From Ricinus communis (taxonomy: Eukaryota; Streptophyta; Magnoliopsida; Malpighiales; Euphorbiaceae), in NCBI RefSeq assembly GCF_019578655.1, contig NC_063257.1, positions 11,160,001 to 11,224,000 of the forward strand: a DNA stretch of 64,000 nt. Direction: 5' to 3'. The notes below the pieces were generated by a model. The model had not been told where the DNA came from, ran no database searches, and saw only the letters and a list, made by a program, of their open reading frames with translations. Of this stretch, positions 36,530-47,559 are shown in pieces. Numbering within the stretch: position 1 is the first letter of the stretch; the number at the start of each line of letters is the position of its first letter. Position numbers and translations under genes: made by a program.

Positions 36530-37789
36530 ATGAATTTAGAACCATTTTTCTGTAGATCTTCTTCTTTTTCAAACTCTTCTACCTCTGAGTCCTCAAGGTA
36601 CAAAGGTTTAGTAAATAGTGAAGAAATCACTATTGAAGATTTTACAAAGCATATTGATGATTGGGAAATACCCAAAGTCCAAAAGAAACAAATTTATGAA
36701 TTTTCAAATTTTCCTCTCTTCAAAACTGATTTCACTATCAAAACTGAAGAAAGAGATATTCAGATTTCAAAGTCTTTTGAAGAAATTTATCTTTTAAATC
36801 CAAAGACCCTCCAGAAGCATAAAGAAAAAGATTATAAGTATATCCATATAGGCTTTGTCCAGGTAGGAATAAAGCCCCTTACCAGAAAAGGTTTAGATAC
36901 TTCCATCTTAGCAGTCCCTAGAGATGCTAGGTTTACAAATTTTTATGATTCTTTACTAGCTACTGTTGAGTCGAGCCTCAATAAAGTACCAATTTCTTTC
37001 AACTGTTTTCCAAACATTACAATATCATTAAATGATAAAAATGTTTTAAAAAGCATTATTCTTCAAATAAAGACACATAACTACAAAATGCTTGAAGGAT
37101 CTATTCCAATAGCATTGATTTTCAAAATACATTACAAAGCCATGATTTCTGCTTTTGGTTCAAAACACAAGCTCCATTCACCAAAAGGAGAAACCTTATT
37201 TCTACAAACAGATCTATCCAAATCCAACGCAACCATTCCAAAGACCATACAATGCAAGGACATCACTCTTCCAGAAGAATGGATCCTAGAAGGTGCAACT
37301 CAACCTGCATCACCAAAGCAAACAGAACCAAATACAAACTTCAAAAATATAACCCAATTCCCAGATGGAAAAGTAAAGCTCACATTCAACAGAAAATCAA
37401 CTTCCTCTAGATTTTCTGATGATGATTCTTCAACATCGACCATAGATATTGGAAGGGTATCAAAAATACCTTCTATTATTTATGCTCCTTACAAAGAACC
37501 AACTCCATCTCAAACACAACCCCGATTTTCAACATCTGATTTACCAAATACAAACAATATACTTCAGAATGTTGACTACCAAAGCAATATCCCCAGACCA
37601 GTCTACAATGAATCAAAGAAAGATGATGAGGATATAGAGATCGTCTCTACTCCCTCTTCACCATCACTATCTGCCATAACACAAAATCTAGAAGCAGAAA
37701 TCAACATGATTTCAAAAGATTTTCAAATTGATAAAAAACTTTTGCATGAAGATTTCTACTCAAAGAAAAACCATTCTAAAAAACTTTGA
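36530..37789 (+). pseudogene. Caulimovirus-like movement protein region
   Basis: The first ATG of the long frame is 36530. The region up to about 37270 resembles the 30K-type movement protein of Caulimoviridae: an N-terminal Y-K-G-L-V block, a G-x-V-Q-V-G-I-K-P-L block near 36856-36885, and conserved D-x-R and S-L-L blocks after it. Such proteins move virus through plasmodesmata. After about 37300 follows a Ser/Pro/Thr-rich linker. The frame is interrupted by TGA at 37787-37789 but continues in the same frame beyond it, so this is the N-terminal third of one polyprotein. Confidence 0.65.
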
Positions 37790-39730
37790 TTTTTTAAGAA
37801 TTTTTTGAAAGAAAAGGACAGTATTCAAGAAAGATACTATCAATTTTGCATCCAAAACAAAGTCCAAATCAAATTTTTTGATTGGTTTCAAATCTATTGC
37901 AAAGAAAATGGTATCCTTTATCCTTTCAAAGAAAAGCTCATTAGTCCTGTCTCAATAAGGAATAAGACTCCAGAGTAGAAGGTAGGAGAAAACCTAACTA
38001 TCCAGTCTGAACATCCTCCCCTTAGGAAAATAACCATTCCTTATGGAGAGAATGAAATAGAGGCTACACCTTACAAACTGGTAGGAGAAGATCTTGAAAA
38101 GAATGTCAAGAATATTATTCAACAGAACAATTTCTCGAATACCTATCTTAACACAATAGGAAAGCAGCTTGTTAGGATAGAAAGCCAGATCCAAAAACCT
38201 CCTATAGTCTTCACCTCTCTAATCCCTAGCACTGAGCATCCAAAAGAGACAAACCAGTCAGAAAAGCTCAAAAATTCAGTTTTCAAACCCTATCAAATCT
38301 CAAAGCCTAGCCAAGACCAATTTCAAAAGTAAACTGAGTTTGCTAGAGCAGTCAGAGAACAGCTTAGCAAACTAGCAACCTCTGAGTCTTCCAAAAATCT
38401 AGTGCCAGATACTCCTCAAAGCAGTAGGAATATCAGTACTATAGATCAAGCCCAATGCGATGAATCCAATGATTCAGAACTTGAAAGTGTCATTGACAAA
38501 CCCTCCAACATCAACAGATTAGGATGGCAAGCCCCTAGATTAACCTGGCATACTCCTAGGAGTACTGCTCCAGATCTAGGAATAAAAAATAGGAACAATG
38601 TCCTAACCCAGTCTAGATTCAATGCCTCCTCCGTCTATGAATGGAATATAGATGGAATGTCGGAATACAACATCCTTGGTCTCTTACAGCAGATGACCAT
38701 GGCAGCCAATGCTTACAAAACCCAAAGCGGTACCTCTGATAGAGCTATTGCTGAACTCCTCATAGCTGGGTTTTCAGGCCAGCTTAAAGGATGGTAGGAT
38801 TACCATCTCACTCAAGCTCAACAGCTCCAAATCCTAGGTGCTATCTAAACCACAATAGAAGGAACTCCCATCTTAGATGAATTAGGAAATCCAATTGAGG
38901 ATGCAGTGTCAACCTTAATCTTCACGATTTCCCTTCACTTTATAGGAGACCCTTCTCTTTTGAAAGATAAAAATGCTGAGCTCCTCAGCAATCTTACCTG
39001 CAAAAAACTTAGCAATTTCCAAACCTACAAAGACACCTTCCTAACCAGAGTCATGCTTAGGGAAGATTCAAGCCAACCTTTATGGAAAGAGAAGTTCTTA
39101 GCTGGTTTACCTAAGATTCTAGGTGAAAGAGTTAGGAATACCATAAGAGAATCCCATAATGGCCAGATCTCTTATGATTTCTACACTTATGGTGAATTAG
39201 TCAGCCTCACCCAGAAAGAAGGATTAAATATATGTCATGACCTTAAGCTCCAAAGACAACTCAAATGGGAGATGAAAAAGACTAGGCAAGAACTAGGTAG
39301 TTTTTGCAACCAATTTGAGTATAATCCCATAGAGCCCTCTTCTACCTGCAAAGGGAAATGCAAAGAAGATTTTCCCAAATCTTTTAAGAAAAAATGATTT
39401 TTCAAAAACAGAAAAACTCCTAAAAATAAGGAGAATTTCTACAAAAAGTCATCTTCTTCTAAAGTTTCAAAACAAAATTTAAAAAGAGATTTTAGCAAAA
39501 TTACATGCTTTAAATGTGGCAAGAAAGGCCATACTTCAAAGTATTGTAAGTTTTCCAAAAAACTCCATGAGCTTCAAATAGAAGAAGTTTTAGCAAAAAT
39601 TTCTGCTCTTCTAGTTGATTCCTCTGAATCAGAATTTTCAAATAGTGAGGAAGAATTTCAAATTGATGAAATTAAAACCTCATCTGATTATTCTGAAACA
39701 AATTTTGAAAGTATTTCAAAGAATATTAAT
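37790..39730 (+). pseudogene. Caulimovirus-like coat protein region with zinc knuckle
   Basis: This continues in the same frame as the movement protein. In-frame stops are TGA 37787, TAG 37976, TAA 38330, TAG 38795, TAA 38846 and TGA 39395, with no frameshift. A capsid-like block lies at 38520-39230. A basic K-rich tract and a zinc knuckle C-x2-C-x4-H-x4-C follow at 39505-39546 (first C-F-K-C). The knuckle followed by an acidic S/E/D tract (39600-39720) fits caulimovirid coat proteins. All six stops are one transition away from a sense codon. The region cannot yield full protein without readthrough. Confidence 0.7.
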
Positions 39731-40771
39731 ATGCTCACTAGGCAACAGGAAGCCCTTCTTGAAGCCATCAAGTATATTAATGATCCTCAAATCCAAAAAC
39801 AGGTTTTGAAAGAGATTTTAAAAACTGAAACCCTTGTCCCTTCTTCTAGTAAGAATACTTTTGATCTTACTATGATTTTGGATAAAGGAAAAAAGCTGAA
39901 AAACCCTCTTCCTATCGTTCAAGAACTTCAAAAAGAAATCAAAGCCATCAAAACAGAGCTCAAAGATTTGAAAGAAAAACAACAAAATAATTCTGTTTTG
40001 CTCCAAAGTCTGATCCTCAAACAGAATAGTGATTCTGATTCTGAAGAGAAAAATGATTTTCAAAATCTTGAAGTTTCTGAAAATGTCCTAGAAAACTTTA
40101 TCAATGTTTTGAAAGAAATTACTTCAAGAAAATATTTGATCCAAATCAAGCTGATTTTCCCTGGTGATTTCCAGATAGAAACCATCGCTTTGTTTGATAC
40201 AGGAGCAGACCTCAACTGTATCAATTGTGAGCTGGTTTCTAAAAGGTATCATCAAGAAACCAAAGAAAGGCTTACTTCAGCCAATAGTTCAAAGATTAAG
40301 ATTGCGGGTATAACTGAAGCCATAATTCTTAATAATAACATTGCTTTAAAAAATGTTTTTATTCTTACAAAAGATCTTCAGCAAACAGTTATTTTGGGAA
40401 CTCCTTTTATCAATTTGATTACTCCCTTCAAAGTAACTACTGCTGGAATTACTTTCAAAGCTAAAGATTCAAAAATTATTTTTCCTTTTATCAAAAAACC
40501 CAAAAAGAGAAATCTCAATCTTATTAAAGCCTATTCAATTTATAATTTTGAGATCAATGCTTTGATTAAAGGAAAACAAACTCATCTTTCTCATTTGAAA
40601 CAAGACATGGGTTTGAAAAGAATCCAAGGTCAATTACAAAAAGATTTTATTCAAAGAAAAATTTCTGATTTACAAAAGAAAATTGAAAATGAACTTTGTT
40701 CTGATCTCCCCAATGCTTTTTGGAATCGAAAACATCATATGGTAGATTTACCATACGAAGAAGAAATATAG
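39731..40771 (+). pseudogene. Caulimovirus-like aspartic protease region ending at lost RT
   Basis: An open 346-codon stretch, same frame as above. A lysine/glutamate-rich coiled-coil-like stretch (about 39900-40000) precedes a retropepsin-like domain. Its catalytic box is F-D-T-G-A-D at 40193-40210, and a second conserved block I-L-G-T-P-F lies near 40393-40410. The end, about F-W-N-R-K then L-P-Y (40719-40756), is the block found just before RT in the family. The frame then closes at TAG 40769. RT and RNase H are not present. The stop-free state of this part contrasts with the six stops upstream. Confidence 0.7.
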
Positions 40772-40813
40772 TGAGAAAATAGAGAAAATAGAGAGAGAGA
40801 TAGTGAGAGAAAT

Positions 40814-41073
40814 ACTTTCCTCTTGTATTCTTATATTCCTCTTGTAAGTTATATTTTTTCAGTTCAAAACTTTCAAAGTTTGTTTAAATTTTGTATATTT
40901 ATTTCAAAGTTTATGTTCAAAGTCTGTAATCATCAATAAAGTTCATTAAAGTTCATCTATCATCTTCTTTATCTCCCCTTTTAAGATTTAACAAGCGTAT
41001 GCTCTGTGTTTGCCTCGTTGAGAATCCTGCACACCAGAAACTTGTTGATCTGTTTCTGTTTTTCTCTATCTTG
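40814..41073 (+). repeat. Right LTR-like leader repeat of the caulimovirus-like unit
   Basis: 260 bp, with about eight mismatches and one small gap relative to 36069-36330. AATAAA is at 40935-40940. It is preceded by a purine-rich GAGA/GATA stretch (40772-40813) and followed by a (TA)n run at 41075-41097 instead of the primer site. Confidence 0.85.
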
Positions 41074-41097
41074 AATATATATATATATATATATATA

Positions 41098-41690
41098 TTG
41101 GTACCAATAAAACTTTTAACCCAAATAGAAAGGATGGCACTTTAAACTAGTAATTTGGTGCCAATATTTGCAAATTGGACATTTGCATCAGTCAAGGTAT
41201 CCTTGTGACTTTTGTAAATTGATTCCAATAATAGACAAATAGTTTATGCTGAGGTTACTACATTAATAAAAATGCTTACATCTCTGCTTAAAATAAAAAG
41301 AAAAGAAAACCATCTCAACTACCATGACCTTTCACCATTTTTTTTAGATATATTTTTACTTTATAATTTTATTTTTTTATCCATCATTTTTATATTCTAT
41401 ATTAAATCTATCTAAGTTGTTTCAGGTACGTACCTATGATAATATGGCATGCATATATGTCTTTTTATTGCCGACATATATCAATTTGTTTAAAAAGAAA
41501 AAAAAAGGGATGGTCGGATCCTCTAGAACAATAACACCAAAGACTAGTAAGAATACAACTTTGGTGATTCAAAATGGACAGCATGTTCTGTCAAAGCCTT
41601 TCCAAAAGTTTAAGAAATTGCCCTAATATTGCATGGTGCATATATATACTACAAACAACATTGAAGCATTTATTTTTTATTTAGGTTCAT
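41098..41690. other. Intergenic sequence
   Basis: No gene was seen. The short open frame near 41417 is unsupported. Confidence 0.5.
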
Positions 41691-41885
41691 TGCGCAGACA
41701 TACATAACACAGACAATATTGACTCGAACAACTATAACGATCTGAAACCAGATCACATGAGATATTGTCCGCTTTGACCCCCACTGGCTTCACGGTTTTG
41801 TCCCTTTGGCGGGTCGAGAACTTCCTAGGAGGTCTCTCATCCTGAAATTTCTCTGAACCAAGCACGTTTAACTTTGAAGTTCCTA

Positions 41886-42008
41886 CAGCTCTACAACTAA
41901 ATAACCAAAAAAATGTTTCATGTGATTAGCTACAACTTTTTACATTATATGTAAAGAGTTAGAACTAATCACATGAAACATTTTTTTGGTTATTTAGTTG
42001 TAGAGCTG
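41886..42008. repeat. Long palindrome, 60-bp arms, 3-bp spacer
   Basis: Arms 41886-41945 and 41949-42008 are reverse complements with about three mismatches, separated by TAT. Starts CAGCTCTACAACTAAATAAC. Formed by the inverted TRIM LTRs. Confidence 0.9.
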
Positions 42009-42060
42009 TGGAGGCCAAAGCAGAGAATATCTCATATGATCTAATTCCGGGTCATTACAA

Positions 42061-42072
42061 ATGGTATCAGAG
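42061..42072 (+). other. Primer-binding site, tRNA-Met type
   Basis: TGGTATCAGAGC three bases after the LTR end ATTACA. Confidence 0.8.
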
Positions 42073-42360
42073 CAGGATCCCTCTAGTAGATGTGTGGTTC
42101 GAGGATGAACCAGGCGAAAGCTGGTAGGCATGTGGCAGCTTGACCTAGAGAGCGATCCGACGAGGACGGAAAGTGAACGCCGGGGCAAAGAAAAAATAGG
42201 ATGCCCAGACAAGGAGCGGCTTCTGGCAGGCTTCTAGGATGGCAGCATTCTAAGATACAGGAGTACATGAATGAATCGAATTGCACATCGAAATAGGGTG
42301 GGGAATGGTTGATAACATATATGTAAAGAATTAGAACTAATCACATGAGGCCAGTGGGAT

Positions 42361-43699
42361 TACAAAAACTTTTTGTAGTATTTTTATCTGATATTGATGT
42401 TATTTTTATTTGAACTTATTTAATTTCATCATAGACACATGCTTGATACAACTTGGATAGATTTGATATAGAACACAAAGAAGATGGACCAAAAAGATAA
42501 AATTATAAAGTGAGGGTGTATTTGAAAAAATGGTGAAAGGTCATGGTAGTTAGGATGGGTTTTCTTTCTCTTTATTTAAGCATAAAATGATGAGTTTTGA
42601 GTTTTTTTAAATTATAAGACATGTAGTCAAACAAATAAGCCACGTGTGCATGCCATGTCATGAGTGATGCACGCCAAAATAATTATGGATAAATATAATA
42701 AAATATGCAAAAATGATGGACTAAATTGATAAATTTTAAAGATAAGGATAGATTCGCAAAAATGATCAAAGATCGAGATATCTGGAGTCATTTTACCAAA
42801 GAAAAAATATAAAAGGTTAAAATCACTACTATTCTTTTGATTGATGGAGATATATAAACATTGCTAACGATGATGAAAATTTCAAAAAGAAAATGATAAT
42901 GATAAAGTTTTAAATAAGAATATAAGATACAAAATATAAAATAAATAACAATAAAATTTAGTATTCAGTATTAATAATAATTAGAATAGATTCGTAGATT
43001 AAGTTAACTAATCCAGTTTAAATTTAGACTAGTTCTATAAGATCTTTTTTCTCTTCCTTTTATGTTGTAAAGTTAAAATTAAAAAAAACTTGTTGCCCTC
43101 TTGAAAATTTTCTGGCATTTTTAATAAAAAAAATTATAAAAATATTTTAATATTATTTTCGATGATGTTAGTGAATGTATTCGAACGGTTTCTTTTCTAT
43201 TCATGTCAGCATTTTGTATAGAATTTATAATAAGTTAAATTTTTTATCTTTCACTAGTTTTGATAAAATAAAATTTCATAATCTTTAAAAAATAATAATA
43301 TGTATTTGAAGAAAAATTAAAAATTAATAATATCTTGAGAATAAAATAAAATAAAATAAAATAAAATAAAATAAAAACTCGCCTGTAAATAAACGTTGTT
43401 TGGGTTCATGGGTGGTCTCATGGCTCAGAATTTCATCAGTTTATTCATCTTATGTTAGAAAACAAAAAGAATTTAATTTTTTTTTCTGATCAAGAAATAC
43501 AATATTAATTAATAAATTGGATTGAAAAGTTATCAGCTATTTACGGTAATATTACATTTAATATGTCATCTATTTAACATTAAAGCTCAGTGCGTTACAG
43601 TAACCAATAGAATTAAATCAAAAAATTTCCATTGAGCAAAAACTGATTCAACATCTAAAATCACATTAACGCCAACCAAAAAGAATCATTTGTTGTAAA

Positions 43700-43705
<6 letters not shown>
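42361..43705. other. AT-rich intergenic region
   Basis: No gene was seen. It contains an (AAAAT)n run at 43340-43375. Confidence 0.6.
43340..43375. repeat. (AAAAT)n microsatellite
   Basis: About seven units of a five-base repeat. Confidence 0.95.

Positions 43706-43753
<48 letters not shown>
43706..43753. repeat. (TA)n microsatellite upstream of the esterase gene
   Basis: About 23 TA units ending 170 bp before the esterase ATG, so it lies in or beside its promoter. A TATA-like CTATATATC is at about 43861-43869. Confidence 0.95.
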
Positions 43754-43754
<1 letters not shown>

Positions 43755-43923
43755 TTTGTTGGTATCGAAGACAATTGATTCCAGAGAGGAACATTCTATC
43801 TTTCACCTAACTCCTTATTTCTTTCCTTCTTTAGTTCTTTCTCACAGGCGACTATTCCACTCTATATATCAGGCATAAGTGTTTAATTTCTACCGTATTA
43901 TTACTCTGTAAAAATCCCAAGTA

Positions 43924-44898
43924 ATGTCTTCCAAAAGTCTTCCTTGGAGAATCCGTGTTCCTTTATTCATATTCTCCACCGCAGTAGCAGCCTGTTGCCG
44001 TAAGAACTACACCATCAACCGCCGTATCTGGAACTTCTTTGATGCCAAATCCCCTCCTTCTGAAACCCCAAGAGATGGAGTCAAAACTTCAGATATCATC
44101 ATTGACGCCACCCGAAACCTCTGGCTCCGTCTCTACATCCCCACTTCCACCACCACCATGCCTGTTGTTATTTACATGCATGGCGGAGGATTCTCTTTCT
44201 TCACAGCGGACACTATGGCCTGTGAGATATCATGCAGAAGACTAGCCTCTGAACTAAATGCCATCATTATCTCAATCAGCTATCGTCTCGCTCCAGAGTT
44301 TAAGTTCCCATGCCAGTATGAAGACTGCTTTGATGCTCTAAAATTTATAGACGCAAATTTAGGTGATATTCTTCCTCCTTTCGCTGATCAAAACATGTGT
44401 TTCCTCATCGGAGACAGCGCCGGAAGAAACTTGATCCACCATACTGCAGTTAAAGCGAGCGGGTCTGGTTTCTTGCGGTTGAAGGTAATAGGGTTAATAT
44501 CAATACAACCGTTTTTTGGCGGTGAAGAGAGGACCGAGTCCGAGACCCGATTAGCTGGAGCTCCAGTTTTGAACGTTGAGCTTACTGATTGGTTCTGGAA
44601 AGCATTTCTGTCCGATGGGTCGGACCGAGACCATCCGTTATGCAATGTGTTTGGGCCGAATTCGAATGATATTTCGGATGTGAATCTTCCTGCTATGTTG
44701 CTTGTAATTGGAGGGTTTGACATATTGCAAGATTGGCAAAGAAAGTATCATGAATGGATGAGGAAAGCTGGAAAAGAAGTGAATTTGGTAGAATTTCCGA
44801 ATGCGTTTCATGGGTTTTGGGGTTTTCCGGATTTACCCGAATATCCATTGTTTATCGAGGAAGTGAAGGATTTCATGCAAAAACAATCGGCTAAATGA
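43924..44898 (+). CDS. Carboxylesterase, plant CXE family (alpha/beta hydrolase fold 3)
   Basis: A single exon, 324 residues, ATG to TGA, the usual length for plant CXE proteins. These are soluble enzymes that hydrolyse carboxylic esters of xenobiotics or secondary metabolites, and they are related to the gibberellin receptor GID1. The oxyanion motif H-G-G-G is at residues 86-89. The nucleophile box G-D-S-A-G (163-167) has the catalytic Ser165. The acid is probably Asp266 in G-G-F-D, and the His is His296 in F-H-G-F. The triad is complete, so it is an active hydrolase rather than a GID1-type receptor. The residue after G-D-S-A-G is Arg where most members have Gly, a minor oddity. The hydrophobic N-terminus (11-25) is not a clear signal peptide. 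The substrate cannot be told. Confidence 0.93.
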   Translation: MSSKSLPWRIRVPLFIFSTAVAACCRKNYTINRRIWNFFDAKSPPSETPRDGVKTSDIIIDATRNLWLRLYIPTSTTTMPVVIYMHGGGFSFFTADTMACEISCRRLASELNAIIISISYRLAPEFKFPCQYEDCFDALKFIDANLGDILPPFADQNMCFLIGDSAGRNLIHHTAVKASGSGFLRLKVIGLISIQPFFGGEERTESETRLAGAPVLNVELTDWFWKAFLSDGSDRDHPLCNVFGPNSNDISDVNLPAMLLVIGGFDILQDWQRKYHEWMRKAGKEVNLVEFPNAFHGFWGFPDLPEYPLFIEEVKDFMQKQSAK

Positions 44899-47540
44899 CA
44901 TTTTCTTTTCTGAATTGATTTATCAGTTTGTGTTCTATTGTTTCTGGGAAAACCTGGGCCACCCCTGTTGTATTGCGAGAAAACTTATAATATTTATCAA
45001 CAGGAAAACTTATATATATTTGAAATTGCTGTTCATGTTAAAGAATATTCATATATAATCGTTCATGATAGTTTGTAAAAATTATGTGTTGGCTGATAAT
45101 TCATTTGTCATTTGATCATTTGATGACCTGAAATAACAGGTTTACTCTATAATCAGCCATTATACTCTGAATATTTTACAATTAGGTAAAGAAACCAAAA
45201 CACGTACGTATTTTTTCTAGTTACGTATAAAAAGAAGTTTCAATTTACTGTCTGAATTTATTGAAAAGAACAGAGTTTTCCATTAATTTGGTACATATCG
45301 ACATCACAATTAATATAAAAATTAAATATAATTTGCCGACAATTTAGAGACAAAAACTTATTGACAAAAAGTAAGCAGTGGCCAAATAAGACTTTAAATA
45401 AAGAAAAATTCTTTATTATTGAATATCTTCAATTTTTACAGTGTCTATTTTTCCATCATTGTCATTGTTATTTACAATTTATATACTGTTTATGGTTGAC
45501 AAAATATTTTTTTCATTTCGTATTAATTAATTTTTTAAAATTATAAAACTTTAGTTATTGTTTATATATTTAATGTAATATTATCTCTTGTTTTATTTTA
45601 TAAATTTTAATAATATTTATGAAAAGGAAATTTAATTTTATTCAGCTTTTTTATTTATAAAATTATTAAATATTTTATTAATTAAGTAAATTAGTGATAA
45701 GCCATAATTGGAGTGTGAAATAGAAGGATTACTTAACATAAAATAATTTACAATCATAAATGTCCAGAATAGGTATATGTGTTGTATTTAGAATGATAAA
45801 AAACGCTTACGTTAAATATTCTTTTGAAATAATGAGGTGGTGTGCTCATATTAAGTAATTTGGTAATCAAAGTAAAAACGAAGAATTTATTGCTTAAATA
45901 CCCATTTATCTATGTATTATACGGCTTTTATTTACAGCAATTAGTATTATTTTAGTTATAAAATAAAATTTATGAATAAAATTAATATTTAATATTTTAA
46001 AAATAACAGTAAATCAAATATCTTTAGATATTTGTTTTTATATTTTTAATATTTTAAAATTTTATTAATGTAATAATATATCTAACTACATTTTAATATT
46101 TTATAAATTAGAACTACCGATTTAATTGATATTATTATTTTTTAAAATTAGAGATAATTTAAAATGTTATCTTTTAAAATTAAAATTTTTATTTAATTAA
46201 AAATTAATTATTAGCTAATATAATATTAACATATGATATTTCTCAAAATAGAATTAGAATTATTATCTAATTACTATTGATTAATATATTATTTTTAATA
46301 TTAAAATCACGTTTAATTAGAAATACAACTTATTAATCAATAAATCATTACTGTTGTTAATACAATAAAAGAATGGAAAAAACATACTTTGCCCTTATAT
46401 TTCACATTCCTCTTAATCTTAGACATGTACATTCAAATTAGTATATTTAGGCCTTTTAATTTTACAAGTCGTTGTATTTGTGTTTCTAACTAAATAGACC
46501 TAGTAAAATAATTGTATTTATATTATTATATTAATAAAATTTAAAAATTTTAAAAATAAAAAAATTTTAAAAAAGTTAGTTTGTTATTATTTCTAAAATA
46601 CTATAAATTAATATTAAATTTTAAAATTTTATTCATTGTATTTATAAATTTAATTTTATAATCAAAATAATAATAATAATCATGTAATGCATGGATAAAC
46701 GACTAGTTAAGATTAAATTAATTAATAAATGAGTTAAACATTTACTTAATCTCAATTTTTTATATTGGAGGTCATCTAATAATGTAGTTTATGATAAAAT
46801 GATATTAAATATTCTTTTGCTATAATTTAAATACAATAACTCTATAATTAATAAAACTGATGAAAATTTTTCTTATTTTATTAGGTGATGTGTCACTGAA
46901 AAAAAGAATATACTTAAAATCTAAATCATACGTGGAATATCATCCCAAGTTTTAGAGGAACAAATTTATCAGTACTCATTAAAAAGTTTATTTTAATTTA
47001 ATTTAATATTTATCTAATAAATACAATCCTAATAATATAAAAAGATTAAAATTAATATATAACAAATCTGTATTTACATCATTTTCATGAATACAATTCA
47101 GTCACCTATCAAAAAACTTTGATATCATTTTATTATGAAGTAAAAAGATTAGATAACTTTTAATATAATTTAGGTCTAATAATTAATTAAATTTAATATT
47201 TTATATTTTTTAATAATTTTATCTAATTGTTCAAAATTTTAAAACAAATATCTATACTCTTAATTTATTTTAAAAATAATTTTAGATAATAACTTTTAAG
47301 ATATTACAATGAGAAAAATAATGTGATAAGTCAATTCTACTTACTAATATAAAAGTTAATGAGTTAATAAACAAATTGTTGCATTTAGATGTAAAATATT
47401 GATTGGTCCAAATTATATATAGATATTTAAGGGTATTTTAGAGCTTTAATAATATATTTCTATACATAATATGGTGAAAATATGTGTTTTTACTTCACTT
47501 AAACTTAATTGTTTATTTCCAGGAATATTAGCAAAAAAAG
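44899..47540. other. AT-rich intergenic region
   Basis: No gene was seen. The region from 45500 to 47300 is extremely A+T with many short poly-A/T runs. Confidence 0.6.
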
Positions 47541-47559
47541 AAAAATATGAAGCTAAAAG

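Larger units (their letters stand above)
35940..41073 (+). mobile_element. Endogenous caulimovirus-like unit (MP-CP-protease), RT/RNase H deleted, flanked by direct repeats
   Basis: A pararetrovirus-derived insertion. The layout is a possible promoter (35940-36068), a 262-bp leader repeat (36069-36330), a tRNA-Met primer site (36329-36340), and one long frame from ATG 36530 to TAG 40771. A second leader repeat follows at 40814-41073. The frame carries, in order, movement protein, coat protein with zinc knuckle, and aspartic protease. This is the gene order of single-polyprotein members of Caulimoviridae such as petuviruses and florendoviruses. The sequence stops where RT normally begins, and RT, RNase H and the region up to the leader are absent. 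Genus placement is not possible by eye. Confidence 0.75.
41690..42360. mobile_element. TRIM-type LTR pair, head to head, with internal region
   Basis: The left LTR is in minus orientation (about 41725-41945). The right LTR is in plus orientation (about 41949-42057), lacks about 120 bp of the left one, and ends ATTACA. Then come a primer site (42061-42072), a short non-coding internal region, a purine-rich stretch near 42295, and the start of another LTR at about 42312. There is no coding capacity. Blocks GTCAAAGCGGACAATATCTC and GGTATCAGAGC are typical of widespread plant non-autonomous LTR elements. Confidence 0.7.
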
